From assembly GCA_030411725.1 (NCBI GenBank), contig MU839831.1, forward strand, positions 682,001-746,000: a stretch of 64,000 bases of DNA. The letters are read 5' to 3'. Of this stretch, positions 43,565 to 55,766 are shown piece by piece; within the stretch, counting starts at the first letter, position 1, and every line of letters starts with the position of its first letter. This stretch comes from Echria macrotheca. Its lineage: Eukaryota > Ascomycota > Sordariomycetes > Sordariales > Schizotheciaceae. Under the pieces are notes generated by a model. The model searched no databases. It was not told the origin of the DNA and saw nothing but the letters and a program-made list of their open reading frames with translations. Made by a program: the position numbers and the translations under genes.

Positions 43565-46500
43565 CTTGGCTTTCTCTCTGTCTCGCTCCTCGGGTAACTT
43601 GCTGCTCCACACAAGCTGCTGCTGCTGCTCCTCTGCTTCTCTTCTGCTGTTCCTGGGTGATGATGCCTAACAGCCTCTTCTCGTCGTCGTCGTCGCCGGT
43701 TACGTCCCCTTGGAGGACAAGGCGGTCCTGGAGTGGTCCGGTGGGCGAGAGACCAGACTCATATCAGTCTCCCGGCGTGTTGATGCCAAGGGACAGAGCC
43801 AGAAGAATAGAACGCAGAGGAGGACGGGAGACAAACAGCCACGGCCGGGGCATGGAGGCTGCCGAGGTGTGGGTGATATGCAGTTGGAATGGGATCCCTG
43901 GCCCCCGCTTGTTTGCACGACCGACAAGGGGTCACACAGGTGTACAGTGAGAGCAGCAAGATGTTGGACGATGGGACCCGGTGTGCGTCTGCTAGGTAGG
44001 TCCGAACGAGCCGGTGACTTTTCCAAGGCAGATGGGGAGGAAGAAGCGGGCCGAGGGTGCTTTTACTCTTACACATCTATCTACAGTTGAGAGAGAGCAC
44101 GAGGTCGAGACTTCGTCCATCCGAAGGCTGAAAGCCGAAAACAAGACTATTGGGGGCCATCGACTCAGGTACAAGTGTACAACAACGGGCATCTTCAGCC
44201 GACTGCTGACCATGTTGGTCGGATTCCAGTATTCCAACCCGCTGGTTTACCGCCTCGAGTCGGGCGCCATTGCAGAACGTGCGCCGCCAACCAAGCCAAT
44301 GAAGCTGGCGGTCGAAGGACTGCCGTTGGAAGCTTGTCTTTGGGTGTTAGTTATCGCACTGGCTGGCCGTCCCCAGATCGGACCAGGCCACCAACCAGGC
44401 TGTGTCTGTTGGCAGCCGGTGGAGATAGCCATTCGCCCAGCCAGCCAGCCAATCGACGCGGACCAACGTTTGTTTCACGGGCGCGTAGGCCCAGCGCTAA
44501 GAGGCCGACGAGCTGGGGTGCGGATTGAGCCGGGCCGTCGTGAGTGGCCAGAGAGGCGAGGGCTGGGCTGGGCAAAAGATCTGCGAAGAGGATTGGGGGC
44601 CGGGATCGAAGCGGCCAGGAAGGAAGGAACAACACTAGGGTCCAGACTAACCAACGCAACGCATGCTCCCAAGCTTTCCAAGAACGCCAGCGATGTTGGT
44701 CTCGGACGAAGCGTCAGCTTGCAGTTTTAGACAGAGAAAAAAAAAAAAGTTCGACAGAGCTCGAGCTGCAAAGTTTGCACAGAATAGACTGCTCGCGCCC
44801 AGGTCGACAGAGCGACGCGCCGTGGGTCCCAAAGCAGCAAAATGGTGGCACCCAAAGAGTCGACGGGAGCGGCTTCCGTACCGCGACTGCCTTCCCGCGG
44901 GTGCACTGTGGGGGCGCTGTTCGGACGGCTTGATGAGCTTATCTCGCGCTTCTTTCCAGCAGATGGACCCCACCTTGCCGACGACGCGACAGGGCCGACA
45001 GGGGTGTATATGCTGTTGGTTCTTTTGTTTCCCGCTTCAATATTATCTCCCATTCTGCCACCTTACGATTTGTGCGTCCTGCACAGTGCAGCCTTGCGCT
45101 CCTCCGCTCGCCGCTCGCTGGCTGATGACCGCATGAAAAAGGGTGGCAGTCGATGGATGATGGTATGTTTGCCCTCTTTCATTGGCTCCAGGACAACCCG
45201 GCCACCCAGCGAACGGCAGTTCATTTCGACAATCATTTTCCACAACTTTGCCCACCATCTTCTTCCGTTCTGGTTGCGTGTTGTCCAAATCCTGCGCCCG
45301 TTTCTGGGAAGTAATGGGTGGCAAAAATCGCCGAGCCTTTCGGAAAACCAAGCCCACCTTCTCCAGATCTTGTGTCTCTCTCTGGGCTTCCCCCCCGCGC
45401 GCGCGGGGTAGCAGGCAGGCTGGCAGGCTGGCAGGTAGGTATCAAGTGTTTGATGTGTATGCCCGCGGCTCGGCGGCCGCCAACCTTTCCAAATCGCGTC
45501 GGCCAATATGATTTCGCCCTTGAGCCACCACGGCCACACACACCTTCTTCGTCAAGCTGGGGCGTCGAAAAGCAGGATGTAGTCGCCGATTGGCGGCAGG
45601 TTGACCACTGCTCCGTACACAAGTTCACCGCATGATTCCTTCCTTTCCTTGCTGAAAGGGAAAGGGGCGGCGGATTTCCGCTGGACACACCTCATCAAAG
45701 TTATTCACTGATGATGCGAGCGGCCGTACCTAGCCGTTTTGCTGATGAGTGAGGATATGACCCTTCCAGCCGCAAAAATGCGCCGACGTCGTGTTCCGAA
45801 GGCCCATCACCCGCCGCCCACCACCACCACCGCGTCCACATCGATGGTGTGATGCACGAGCCTTGGCCGTTGAAAAATATGCAGACCATCTTGTTGTCTT
45901 GTTATTGGTTGTTTGCGTACTCTAGCGCTGTTGAGAGGTGGTGGATGGACGGATGCGCTGCGCCGTCGCCGCCACTGCAGGAACTGAAAGCCGAGGCTGA
46001 GCTTCGAACGCGAAACGAGGATACCGATATCTAGGTAGTGTTGAGTTTTGTTGCCTTATCTTGGGGTACTGCCGCCGTAGAGTAGTAGGTGCGGTTGAAG
46101 TTGCCCCATCCAAGCAAGCTCTTTGCCCGGAGTATCTTGACTCCTTTGAGAGAGGTCTCGTTCCGAAAGGGCAACCACTTGGTCGTGCGGTTTTCCTGGC
46201 GTAGATCCCGGCCGCAGAACTGGCCGGCTAGGGTGTCATGCCGCGGCGCCACAGCGGTAAGAGAGAGCTACGAAATACTGGGCAACTTTCTCTCTTTTTT
46301 TTTGATGTCTCGGTCACTCACCGACAACTCGGAAGAAGGGAACCACAACTTGCTTTGACGTCAACGTGGGCAAGAAGACATCACACTTGTTTCTGGCAAG
46401 TTTTCGCTTAGACCACGCAGCCAGCTTTGTTAAAGTAAGTCAGGGAACACACGGCGAAGTACACCTTGTCATCTTTGACAGCGGTGATACTTGGGACTGT

Positions 46501-47438
46501 TACACGTGCCCGGTCTGCTACGGATACCTATGGACGGGGATATCCGGCTCCGAGCTTGTTCGGAGATATCAGTCCGTCTGTGGTTCCTTAAAAATCCATA
46601 TTTCTGAGAGCGAGTGTCCCCGAATACGGATGAGAGATCGGGTGGTCCGGTTTTGCTTGTGGGGGATTTGTTGCCTTTTGGGCCATATTTGCTCCCGCTG
46701 TTACACACGGTGTCGGTGATTCTAGGTAAGGTAGGTATACAGCAAACGGGCTGATCATGTGTGTCCTGCGCACCGATATCCGTCACTTGGCCGGCCAGGG
46801 CGAAGTAATAATGGTCAAAGCCATAATATCCTCATAGTCTCGTCGTCCAGTGACAGTACCGTAAACCAGCCAAGCTGTTTTGTTTTGTTATGTTTTTGCA
46901 TGTCGTGGTCTTGTTCTCGTGGATTCTACCTCGTTACGATTATCTATTCCTGGCCATCTCGTGTCCTCCAAGCGAAAGGTTTCCTCTTCTGTCTCTCGCA
47001 AACAAGAGACCACCCCACCATTCCCATGTTGTCTCGCAAAGGGACTTTTGCTATTTGGGGACTGAGTATTTGCTTTGTTACGCCGACATTAATATCAAAC
47101 TTGTGTGTGTGCTATATCTCCGTATACGTGCGATGATCCGGCATCCGGGGTCATCGTGGTTCACAGGGGCAAAGCGGCGTGGCTTGTGTGTCGTAGCATC
47201 GACGTTGTGTTGCCTTTGTTTGCCATAGATATAGATTGTTAGATATCAGGGGCTCTGCTCTGGGTATAAATGCGCCATCCTGAGTATATATGTCGAGCTT
47301 GGAAAAGGGCTACTTTCCTTCAGCTTGGTTGAGCGTACCCGGACGAACATCACTATCCCACTTAACCTCTTATTCCTTCATAAAGTCAACATTAAAACAC
47401 CCAAAATATCTACGCCAACGCGCCCGAGAGCCACCAAG
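43565..47438. other. Gene-poor region, no convincing gene
   Basis: A 3.9-kb interval. Open frames at 44032-44730 (+) and 44842-45411 (+) overlap others in several frames and have no recognised domain. It includes GGCAGGCT-type short repeats near 45410-45440 and CT-rich DNA just before the next gene (47380-47438). No transposon-like frame, tRNA or long terminal repeat was noticed. Confidence 0.5.
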
Positions 47439-48708
47439 ATGATCCCCTTCATCATCCTACTCCTATCAGTCTTGGCAACGGCATCCATAACCACCCCCTC
47501 GGCGACGCCCATAATCCTAGGCAACTGGACCCTCTCCTCCCTCTCCCGCTCCTGCTCCCCCACCGACAACGAATGCCACTACGCCTTCGACCTGCACGAG
47601 GTTCCCTCGCCATCATCGCCACCCTCCTCCTCCCCCTCCCAGCCCACAACATTCCTGTCGTGCTTCCTCCGCGTCAACGGGTCTTCCCAGGACGACTTCC
47701 CCCAGACGAAATGCGACCCGGAGTTTGAGACTGACAGTGACCGGCTATCCGTGAGCGGCGGATGGAGCGGCCGCGGGCAGCAGGACGCGTTTGTGACGGT
47801 CGTGGTGACGGACGCGACATGGGGCGCGTATGCGTTCTTTGGGTTTTCCGAGGCCGAGTTTGGGGAGATGGGGATCGTGGAGAGGAGTATGACCAGCCCG
47901 GCGTTTGAGGTTGGGAGTTTGACGGGGCGGAGGAGGCCTTTTGGACTTTCGGGTGGTGATCGCGTGAGTGTTGAGAGGCAGGCGTGGATGGGGTCGGGGG
48001 TGGACGGGATGGGGATGGAGAAGAGGGGGGAGGAGAGGAGGGATGGTGGTGGTGGCGAGGGTGGGAGTTTGCAGATACTGAGGTTGCGGAAGTGTATGTC
48101 TTGCCTCCTTTCTCTTGCCTCTTGCGGGTTTCTTTTCCCCCCGAATTACTACGCTCACCGGACCTCCCCAATGAAGATCTCTTTTCCCTTTGATTTGTTT
48201 ATTCAGCCCTCTCTCACCCTCCCATCATACACTATCCCAACCGAGCTTGACACACACAACCAAAGCATACTAACAAAAAACACAGACTTCGAACAAGATC
48301 AAAAAGCAACCTACCTCTCCTTCCTCGTCTCCTCCTCCCTCCCCTCGTCCCAAACCCAAAACCCAACGACCTGCGAACTCCGCATCCCCAACACGGCCCC
48401 AAACTCAAGCTGGTACGGCCTCGTCTGCGATCCCTATTCCATATCCTGGGGGTATGAATCCGCCACCGACGGGGCGATCATGACTGTTTGCGAGTATGTC
48501 CCCTCCTCCCCCCTCCCCTTTTCTTTCTCTTCTCAATTCCACCTCAATTGTGGGGATGTATGATGATGGGTGCTGATGGGATGAATGAAATACCAGTGCG
48601 AGTACAGGCATGGATGCCTTCTTTGGGTTTGATCATGTTAATCAGGGGGATTCTGTCGTCCTGGGGGATTCGGGGTGGGAGCCTTTGCATGATACTGGAT
48701 GTAGGTAG
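47439..48708 (+). CDS. Secreted Cys-containing protein with two similar modules
   Basis: Exons 47439-48093, 48286-48493 and 48597-48708 give 324 residues; introns of 192 and 103 bp both start GTATGT. Residues 1-15 form a signal peptide (MIPFIILLLSVLATA). The first module has WTLSSLSRSCSPTDNECHYAF, then CDP at 92-94, a GGWS motif and AFFGF at 132-136. The second module has CELRIPN, CDP at 266-268 and AFFGF at 295-299, ending in DTGCR. The first module resembles a family of fungal small secreted proteins with R-x-CS-x(4-6)-C and gWS motifs; this was judged from memory. NWT, NGS and NSS are potential N-glycosylation sites. Effector-like or cell-surface roles are possible. The exon 1 tail (about 185-215) is Gly/Arg-rich and unusual, so the first splice donor is less certain. 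Confidence 0.7.
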
Positions 48709-50284
48709 GTAGGGGATTGATGGAGGTTTGGGATCAGGGGGTCCGAGGGGAGGGGGGGTTGTTTGGGATGAGTTGATCTGCATGATTGGGTGGAAGTGGA
48801 TGGTTTGGAGATGAGTCTGTTAGGCTTTGATCGGGGTGTGGCGTGGTGTTGCATGATTACCTACGTTGTCGTGTGTAAACGATCGAGGGACTGGCGGCGG
48901 CGGATGAGGAGCAGAGAACCAAGTTTTGTTGTTGTACACGTTGATCATGGACTAGAAATTATCACCGACCCGGTGGGTATGCTTTTGATTAATTCGAATT
49001 GGAGGTATCAATGCCATTCATGATGTAAAGAGTTGGGGTCTGGTGATAGCGAAAACACAGCTCGTCTGACAATGACCTATAGACATGCCCGAGGCCGCCG
49101 TCTCCCTCATTTTACTGGTAGGGATGATATGTGCGTAGAAAGGCAGAGAAGGTAGCTAGTCCGGATAATGGAGCATTGGGGTTCTTCCCAGCACCCGAGG
49201 AGTCAGTCGCTCGGGTGTCTTTACTTTAGGGGCAAAGTAAACATTACCGAGATGCCCAGCACTCAGGCAAAACCCCGGACAAAAGACACCAGTAGACACT
49301 CAAAGGCGGGTGGTGACCTTCAACCCGAAGAGGAAATCGAGCGTATGTACGTATTACCGTTGAAGCTACCGTCATCTAAATCCTTAACAATAAACGCTTC
49401 TATATCCTTGATACCACTAGTATGCTATGTTGTGTAAACCTACAGATTCACAGGTCCCATCTGTCTCTCACAGCCTCCACACAACACACTCGTCGGGTTG
49501 TTTCCCATGCTGGCGGCGGCTTCAATTTGTACCTTGTTCTGGGCTGCGACCTGTAACCTGAATTTTCATAAACTGGTCTATCTCGTCGCGACCAAGATCG
49601 ACAGCCTCGACCTCAAGCCGAAGAGCAGCCAGGAGGAAACCAGCTTGGGGTGCTCATTCTCGTCTGTGAACAATCGCCCGTGCAGTAGGCAGGGCCCGGC
49701 GGCTTACTAGCAGACGAAGATGAAGCTAGGACGGGACAGCTCTGCGCTGAAGGAACGGCTCTCCGAGAATATTAGAGCCAATCGTATGGGTTTGAGGAAG
49801 TGGTGTTTTGACGAGCCCAGCCTGGCCTAAGGGGTGAACCATAACCCCCCTCAGCCAAGCAGGTCCAACTTCGGGACCTCTGTAGCGAAGAAGTTGCCAT
49901 ACAATGAGTCGAATGGCCCTCGGAAAAACGTTTCCCATAATCTCATTTTTATATACAAATATAGTTGGTTTCATATCACGATCGCAAATTTCCTTCCGGT
50001 TATTGACTCCGTCGCGACATTTCAGATCATCATTCGAGGGTGTGTACATAGCACGCACCTAGCGGGGTGTACGCATTAAACCCTTGTCAAACCTTATCGA
50101 GTTTGTTTGTGGCCAGGGCCCATTGCCTTCCTTATTCACAGCTCTTTTTGTCTGGCCCAAACATCCTCTCCGGTCGCAAGGACACTCGATTCCCGCTCGA
50201 CTCCGCAACAATTGCGCCTCTCTCCCATCACCAACAACACCCGAGCACGACCTCCCCAAAAAAGACAAGAACCACAAAACCAAA
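48709..50284. other. Intergenic, no gene recognised
   Basis: A 1.6-kb region. Only short frames (under 110 codons) without protein-like features are present. The last 100 bases before the next start are CA-rich and free of G, a common leader composition. Confidence 0.55.
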
Positions 50285-50923
50285 ATGGCAACAGAACCAT
50301 CACCACCCGCGACACCACCACCACCACCATCTTCCTCCTCCTCCCCTCCAACCGATCCCACCGACTCCGAAAATAAATACAACGGAACCCCCCCCGTCCT
50401 CCACAACGCCGCAATAGCAGTCGCCCTCATAGGCCCCCTAGGCCTCCTCCTCCCCGGCCGCGGCCGCGGCACCCTCTCCATCCAAAACGCGATCCTAGGC
50501 TCCGGCTCCTTCTGGGCCCTGAACCAGCTCGCGCACGACTACACGGGCAAATCGATCCTCTCGCGGTCCAACGAGCGGTGGTCCCAGATCTTGGGGTTCG
50601 CAGGGCTGGGCGAGAATGCGCTCCCGACGGAACGGGCGAGGGAGGTGAAGAGGCTGATAGAGGAGGAGAGGGCGCGGCAGAGGAGGGAACGGACAGAAGA
50701 GACGGAGACAGACACAGATCCCAAAAAAAACAAAGGCGTGTTGGGACGGTTGTGGTATGGGCGGGAGACGAAGGAGGGGTGGAAGGAGAGGAGGCTGGAG
50801 GAGGAACGGAAGGCGCTCGAGAGTGGGAAGGGGTATAGCGATTTGATTGTTGAGCAGATTAAACAGGTCTGGGAAGGGGGGGATGGAAAGAAGGACGACA
50901 AAAAGAAGGGGGATGACAAGTGA
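50285..50923 (+). CDS. Small two-helix membrane protein (often labelled rhomboid family, no catalytic motif)
   Basis: A single exon of 212 residues starting MATEPSPPATPPPP. After a Pro/Ser-rich leader, two hydrophobic segments lie at about 37-57 (VLHNAAIAVALIGPLGLLLP) and 64-82 (SIQNAILGSGSFWALNQLAH), followed by DYTGKS. The remainder is a highly charged helix (REVKRLIEEERARQRRER) and a conserved-looking GVLGRLWYGRE...GWKERR segment ending in a Lys/Asp tail. Related Pezizomycotina proteins are commonly labelled rhomboid family membrane protein, as far as I recall, but the GxSG and His motifs of active rhomboids are absent, so protease activity is unlikely. A mitochondrial or ER membrane location is a guess. 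The frame is open for 67 codons upstream; the chosen ATG follows a CAAA context. Confidence 0.78.
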   Translation: MATEPSPPATPPPPPSSSSSPPTDPTDSENKYNGTPPVLHNAAIAVALIGPLGLLLPGRGRGTLSIQNAILGSGSFWALNQLAHDYTGKSILSRSNERWSQILGFAGLGENALPTERAREVKRLIEEERARQRRERTEETETDTDPKKNKGVLGRLWYGRETKEGWKERRLEEERKALESGKGYSDLIVEQIKQVWEGGDGKKDDKKKGDDK

Positions 50924-51507
50924 TTAAAATGCGGCTGGAGATGTATAGGAACTTGTACGAGAATTGTATACAGGCACGTTCACACTGACAAGGCGCACGG
51001 GATCTCCAGATACACTGTGGAATTAACCACATGGATACCGCTCATCATTTCTCCCAACATGAAGTTCACCACGCTGTCATTAGAGCTGCTCTACTTCGCT
51101 GCCACAATAAGCTTAGCAACTACCATTCATCCATCCCACCGTGGCAAAGTCGCCCGCTAGACCTCAACGTCAATGGGAAGGGTTCCGTCGGTGGCTTTAC
51201 CACGAGTCTTCTTGGCGATCCGACCATACCTCCACCGTTCCAAAAGAGTGAGGTAACGATTGTAAAGAGGGAGGTAACCACTGATCGCTGGTCCGTCCCG
51301 GATGTGAGTCTGCCTCCACCGCGCCAGAAGAGACAAATATGCTTTATGACTTGTCTTTGGGCGCCTGCACGTCGGCCGACTCGAGTGAGAGAGGTAACCA
51401 CTGATCGCTGCTCCGCCCCGGATGTGAGTCTCCCTCCACCGCGCCAGAAGAGACAAATATGCTTTATGACTTGTCTGTAGGCGCCTGCACGTCAGCCGAC
51501 TCGAGTA
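50924..51507. other. Intergenic region with tandem repeat, between two converging genes
   Basis: A 584-bp interval. Its right half is occupied by the 120-bp tandem repeat. A plus-strand frame (51031-51480) crosses it and shows the repeat as a repeated peptide only because 120 is a multiple of three; I do not call it as a gene. Confidence 0.55.
51270..51506. repeat. Direct tandem repeat, 120-bp period, two copies
   Basis: 51270-51386 and 51390-51506 align at exactly 120 bp with about six mismatches over about 117 bases. A degenerate partial copy of the internal CCTCCACCG..CCA.AAGAG stretch is seen again at 51230-51250. The array ends next to the stop codon of the Lys/Glu-rich gene at 51508-51510, so it occupies that gene's 3' UTR. 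Confidence 0.93.
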
Positions 51508-52502
51508 CTACGACGAAGCAGTCGCACTTGTCGCCTCTTTGGCAGCCTTCTTCGCCTTTCGCTCCTCCGACTTCTTCTGTGACTTCCGTGCCTTCTCCTT
51601 GCGCTCCGCCATCTTGCGGATGCGCCGTGCCGCCTTCTTGGCCTTCCGCTGCTGACGACGAATCTCAATCTTCTCCTGCTGCTCCTCCCGCTTCTTAACC
51701 CACGCTGCCAGCTTCTTGTCCACCTCCTCGTTCGGCTCCTTGGACCCCGGCATGATGCCTAGCTGCTTCTGAATCTTGGCCTTTTGGCGCGCCTTGAGGA
51801 GCAGAGCTCGTCGCTCGTCGTGCTTGAGGCCTGCCAGTTTTCGGATCTCAGTCTCTTCTGCCGTCTCGGGCTTGGTCCTCTGCTCCTTCTTCCACTTCTT
51901 CCCCTTCTTGGACTCAGACTCGGACTCTGAGCTCGAATCCGAATCTGCGTCGGAGCCTGGCTCGACCTTGGTGGGCTTGACATCAATCATGAATAGGGGC
52001 TTCGCCTCGGGCTCCTTTGCCTCCTTCTTTTCGGGCGCATCAGCAATTGTATCACCTTCCTTCGACTCTCCCTTGGCCTCGCTTTCTTTCTTGTCGCCCT
52101 TGCCCTTCTTCTTCTTGTCCTTCTTGCTCTTTTTTGCCTTCTTTGTCGCGCTGTCACTGTCACTGGCGAGCGCTATGAAATCGGCCGAGGCCTGGTGGAA
52201 ACGGTTAGCACAAGTCACATATTGACTGATCCATAGAGACTCACCTGTGCTTCCTCTGGAGACGTGCTCGTGGGCTCCTTAGCAGCAGTATCACTCGTCT
52301 CGATGACAACCTCGGGCTCAGCGTCGGGCCGTGACTCAAATTCCTTGGTGAGCTCTTCTGCAAGCTTCTGGGCCTTCTTTTCCTTCTTTTTCTTCAAAGA
52401 CTTGTCCTTCTGCTTTCCAGATTTCTTGACCTTGTCCTGAGAGGCCTTCTCCTCCTTGACCTTGGCGGTCGCAGAGCCGTCGCGAGGTCTGTCTTTCGCC
52501 AT
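51508..52502 (-). CDS. Lys/Glu-rich nucleolar-type protein, function unknown
   Basis: Exons 52502-52245 and 52191-51508 encode 313 residues; the 53-bp intron (GTGAGT donor, GCTAAC branch, CAG acceptor) joins SPEEAQ to ASADFIALASDSDS. The composition is extreme: Lys-rich KKxK runs, then acidic Ser stretches (SDADSDSSSESESES), then a basic helical tail with repeated RKMAERKEKARKSQKK-like stretches. The middle contains a less biased segment, KPLFMIDVKPTKVE, and then RKLAGLKHDERRALLLKARQKAKIQKQLG, here quoted in part, which may be the conserved core. Such proteins are usually nucleolar and linked to ribosome biogenesis, but I recognise no specific family. The 3' UTR contains a 120-bp tandem repeat. 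Confidence 0.8.
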
Positions 52503-54025
52503 TGGGATACGGTGGTGGGGTTTTGACGTGAGAATTGATGAACAGAGCCGGCTACAAGTTACAATTTGGAGAGGAGGAGATCTGAGGGGATTTGGCGACT
52601 ATTGCACGGTCGCTTCGCTTGTTACTGCCGATTGTCGTGCGAAGCTTCCTGCGACGACTTCAAAAAAAGATGGGCCCCTCGTTAATTATTTCTTATCTTA
52701 TCGATAACCGATTGCACTCCCCGGCAAGACGGCCCCGGAGTCCATCACGATGCCAAGCAATGGCTTGCACCAACGGCTTGTCAACCCGTGCAACATTTGA
52801 GACCCTGAAAGCCGCGATCATTGCTCAGCTTCTATCGATGGAGCGATTTCCGGGGTCTCAAGAACAAACCATCAACACCACGTGCGGAAACCCGTGACGG
52901 CCTGGTCGCGTTCTTTCTCTTGGTTTGTTTGCTTCGTAACCAATGGCGGCTGAGGTCAACACTTGTCGCACAGCCACGGCATCGACCCGCTGGCGTTGCA
53001 TGATCAGAGGCCCGGCAGACGGTTACTGGTCTGACGATTCCTAGTGGTGCGGGCCGCATTGGCAATGACGTGAAACCAGCCCGCCATAGCCTACATTTCC
53101 AAAAACAGAAGCACGCAAAGGGGCAAACCTGGCGATCGCTCGCCTTCTCGCATGTGGTTTCTCCTGTTGAGAATTCATGCAAAGGAAAGAGTGTTACGGG
53201 ATCCCGCCGGTCCCACTGATCTGCCACGGCCGGTCTTTCATCTCTTTGCTCGACGCTGCAAACCAGGAATTCCGGGCCTTGGTTGAAGACACATCGAGGA
53301 TCGGGACTTGGCCTCGGCCAGGGAAACGTCAGCTCTGCATAGGTCATCGGGAGGAAGCGCCCCGCTCCCTCAACTCACATACGAACGCTCAGCTGAAAAG
53401 CCCCAGGTGGCTGGTTCTCAGGAGTCGGGAATTTATTTGCCTCAAAGCCCGTCGTCATCGCCATTCAGTCGCTCACTCCCACTGTTGCATTCCCATCGTG
53501 AAGACAAGCTTTTCTCCCCAGGTCAGGGACCTCCGGATCTGATTTCCACCATTGCTAGCGTTGACCCACGACTCCCCGGCGCCGGCGCAGCGGTCGAAGC
53601 ATTGAAATCAGAGAAAGCTGCAGGAATTCTGGTCAGGCTCTAGCCCGTTTGGTCTGTTGTGTCGGGTTTGGGGCGTTTGCAAGCGGGTTGGCTCCCCAGG
53701 TTGGCCTAGGCCCGTCGCAACGCAATCTCAGAACAGGAGAGGTCAAGGACCCTTGCACCCGCCTGGCACCCGCCTGCCGAAACATCAAACCTCGACGGCA
53801 ACTCCACCGACCTGTCAACTTCCCTACCATTCCACCAACCCGACCCATCCGCGTCTATCAACCCGACTTTCGTTTTCTGTCGTTTTCCTCGCGCCGCGCT
53901 GTCCATCATTCGCTCCTGGATACGCCGCTCAGTCGTCCGTTTTCCGACCCGCGCGCAGGTGTTGACCTCGTCGCGCTCCCTTCACCCGACCCGACTTGGG
54001 AATCGGCACGCCCACATCTCGAATC
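52503..54025. other. Divergent promoter region, nucleolar-type gene / rhomboid
   Basis: A 1.5-kb region between divergent starts. Open frames of about 100-200 codons in several overlapping frames have no recognisable content. The 300 bases before the rhomboid start are C-rich with few G (53760-54000), typical of a fungal leader. Confidence 0.55.
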
Positions 54026-55766
54026 ATGGCCAACAACGACTATTACAGCCAGAAACCCCTTCCCGACCCGACATACCCACCAACGGGCTATACAGGGTAT
54101 GGCGGCGGCGCTCAGGCAGGCTCATCGGCGTACTCGACGTACTCGGCAGCACCTCCCTCATACCACTCGCAGCAGCCGACGCCTGCAAACAATTACCGTC
54201 CGTCGCCCTTTGAAACCCCCTTCGATGACCACGTCTATCCGGCGAGTACGCATCAGACGCCATCGTCTAGTCAGAACAAACTAAGTCAGCATGACTCGGA
54301 CTACCACGGTCTATCGCGGGTTCCCTCAGAAGACATGGCTTACAATCACCGTGCAGATGACATCCCTCTCGAGCCACAAGGTCCGAACCGCGACGCCCTG
54401 AAAGACGCCGAGATGCAGGATCACGTCTACGATGCGCCGCAGCGGAAGAAATCACGCAAACGGCGCGTGCGTTTCGGCGAGCTGGGAATGTTGGGATCTA
54501 ACACGAAGAGGATACCATGGGTTGTGTATCTATTCACAGTGATACAAGTGGCCGTCTTCATCGGCGAGGTTGTCAAGAACGGTGCGCTTTCTCTGAATAA
54601 TTCCCATCTCCTGCTAATATCTCCACAGGCATTGCGACCGGCTCACCAATCATGACGCAACCCTCGTTCAACCCGATGATCGGGCCGTCACCATATATTC
54701 TGATTAATATGGGCGCCCGATTTGTCCCGTGTATGCACAACACCAAGGGCGTACAGGACTCCAAGATTGTCATTCATTGGCCGTGCCCGAACACGACAAC
54801 GCTAGACCCGAACAGCCCCTCGCAACATTGCACACTGTCGGAACTCTGCGGCTTTGGTGGTGTGCCGGAGCCGGCTTACAATGCGAGTGCGACAACCGAC
54901 TCGAAGGGATATCCCAGCCAGAAACCCGAACCCAACCAGTGGTTCCGCTTCATCGTGCCCATGTTCTTGCATGCTGGGCTTATCCATATCGGATTCAATC
55001 TTCTGCTCCAGCTGACGATGGGGAGGGATATGGAGAAGCACATCGGCTCGATTCGGTTTTTCCTGGTCTACATCAGCTCTGGCATTTTTGGGTTCGTCAT
55101 GGGTGGAAATTTTGCCGCTACCGGTATCTCGTCGACTGGCGCGTCCGGGTCGCTGTTCGGTGTTATTGCCCTGACGCTCTTGGATCTGTTGTACTCGTGG
55201 AGGGACCGCGTCAACCCGGTCAAGGACCTCTTGCTGATCTTCCTCGACATCATCATCTCGTTTGTGTTGGGTCTGTTGCCGGGTCTGGACAACTTCTCTC
55301 ACATTGGCGGGTTCTTGATGGGATTGGCGCTGGGTATCTGTGTGCTGCACTCGCCCAACTCTCTGCGGCGGCGCATCGGTGAAGACACTCCGTATGCGCA
55401 GGTCGACACCAGTTTTGCGTCGCAAGGGACACCCCCGTCGTTCTTCAAGAACCCCGTGGGGTTCTTCAAGGGACGCAAGCCGCTGTGGTGGGCCTGGTGG
55501 CTGATCCGGGCGGGCGCCTTGATTCTGGTGTTTGTGGTGTTTATTCTGCTTCTCAACAACTTTTACACCTACCACAACACCTGCAGTTGGTGCAAGTATC
55601 TCAGTTGCTTGGTAAGTCTTGTTGGAGGTCTGATGATGGATATTGCTAACTCGTATAGCCTGTCAACAACTGGTGCGAGACTGGCAACCTTCAAATCACG
55701 GCGAACCAATCAAACAAGCGAGATCTTTTTGGCGCGTTGGAGAAGGCAGCCAGATTTGGTGCCTGA
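54026..55766 (+). CDS. Rhomboid-family intramembrane serine protease
   Basis: Exons 54026-54581, 54629-55611 and 55659-55766 encode 548 residues; both introns are 47 bp. A cytosolic Pro/Tyr/Ser-rich N-terminus of about 160 residues (SQKPLPDPTYPPTGYTGYG) ends in a basic RKKSRKRRVRF run before the first membrane helix (WVVYLFTVIQVAVFIGEV). A large loop holds CPNTTT and CTLSELCGFGG cysteines. The rhomboid core follows: FLHAGLIHIGFNLLLQ (HxxxN), GASGSLFG with catalytic Ser358, and NFSHIGGFLMG with catalytic His410. The C-terminal helix and a soluble CKYLSCL...WCETGN tail complete it. This is the secretase-type Golgi/ER rhomboid; in Aspergillus, relatives (RbdA/RbdB) matter for SREBP activation and hypoxia growth, which is a possible role here. 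The last exon changes the C-terminus relative to reading through. Confidence 0.93.

Noticed and set aside
44032..45411. Open frames of about 230 and 189 codons in the gene-poor block
   Set aside because: They overlap other open frames on both strands and lack domains, signal peptides or intron-supported extensions.
51031..51480. 149-codon plus-strand frame with a repeated peptide
   Set aside because: The repetition is the 120-bp DNA tandem repeat read in frame; the first half has no protein-like features and it lies in the 3' UTR of the opposite-strand gene.
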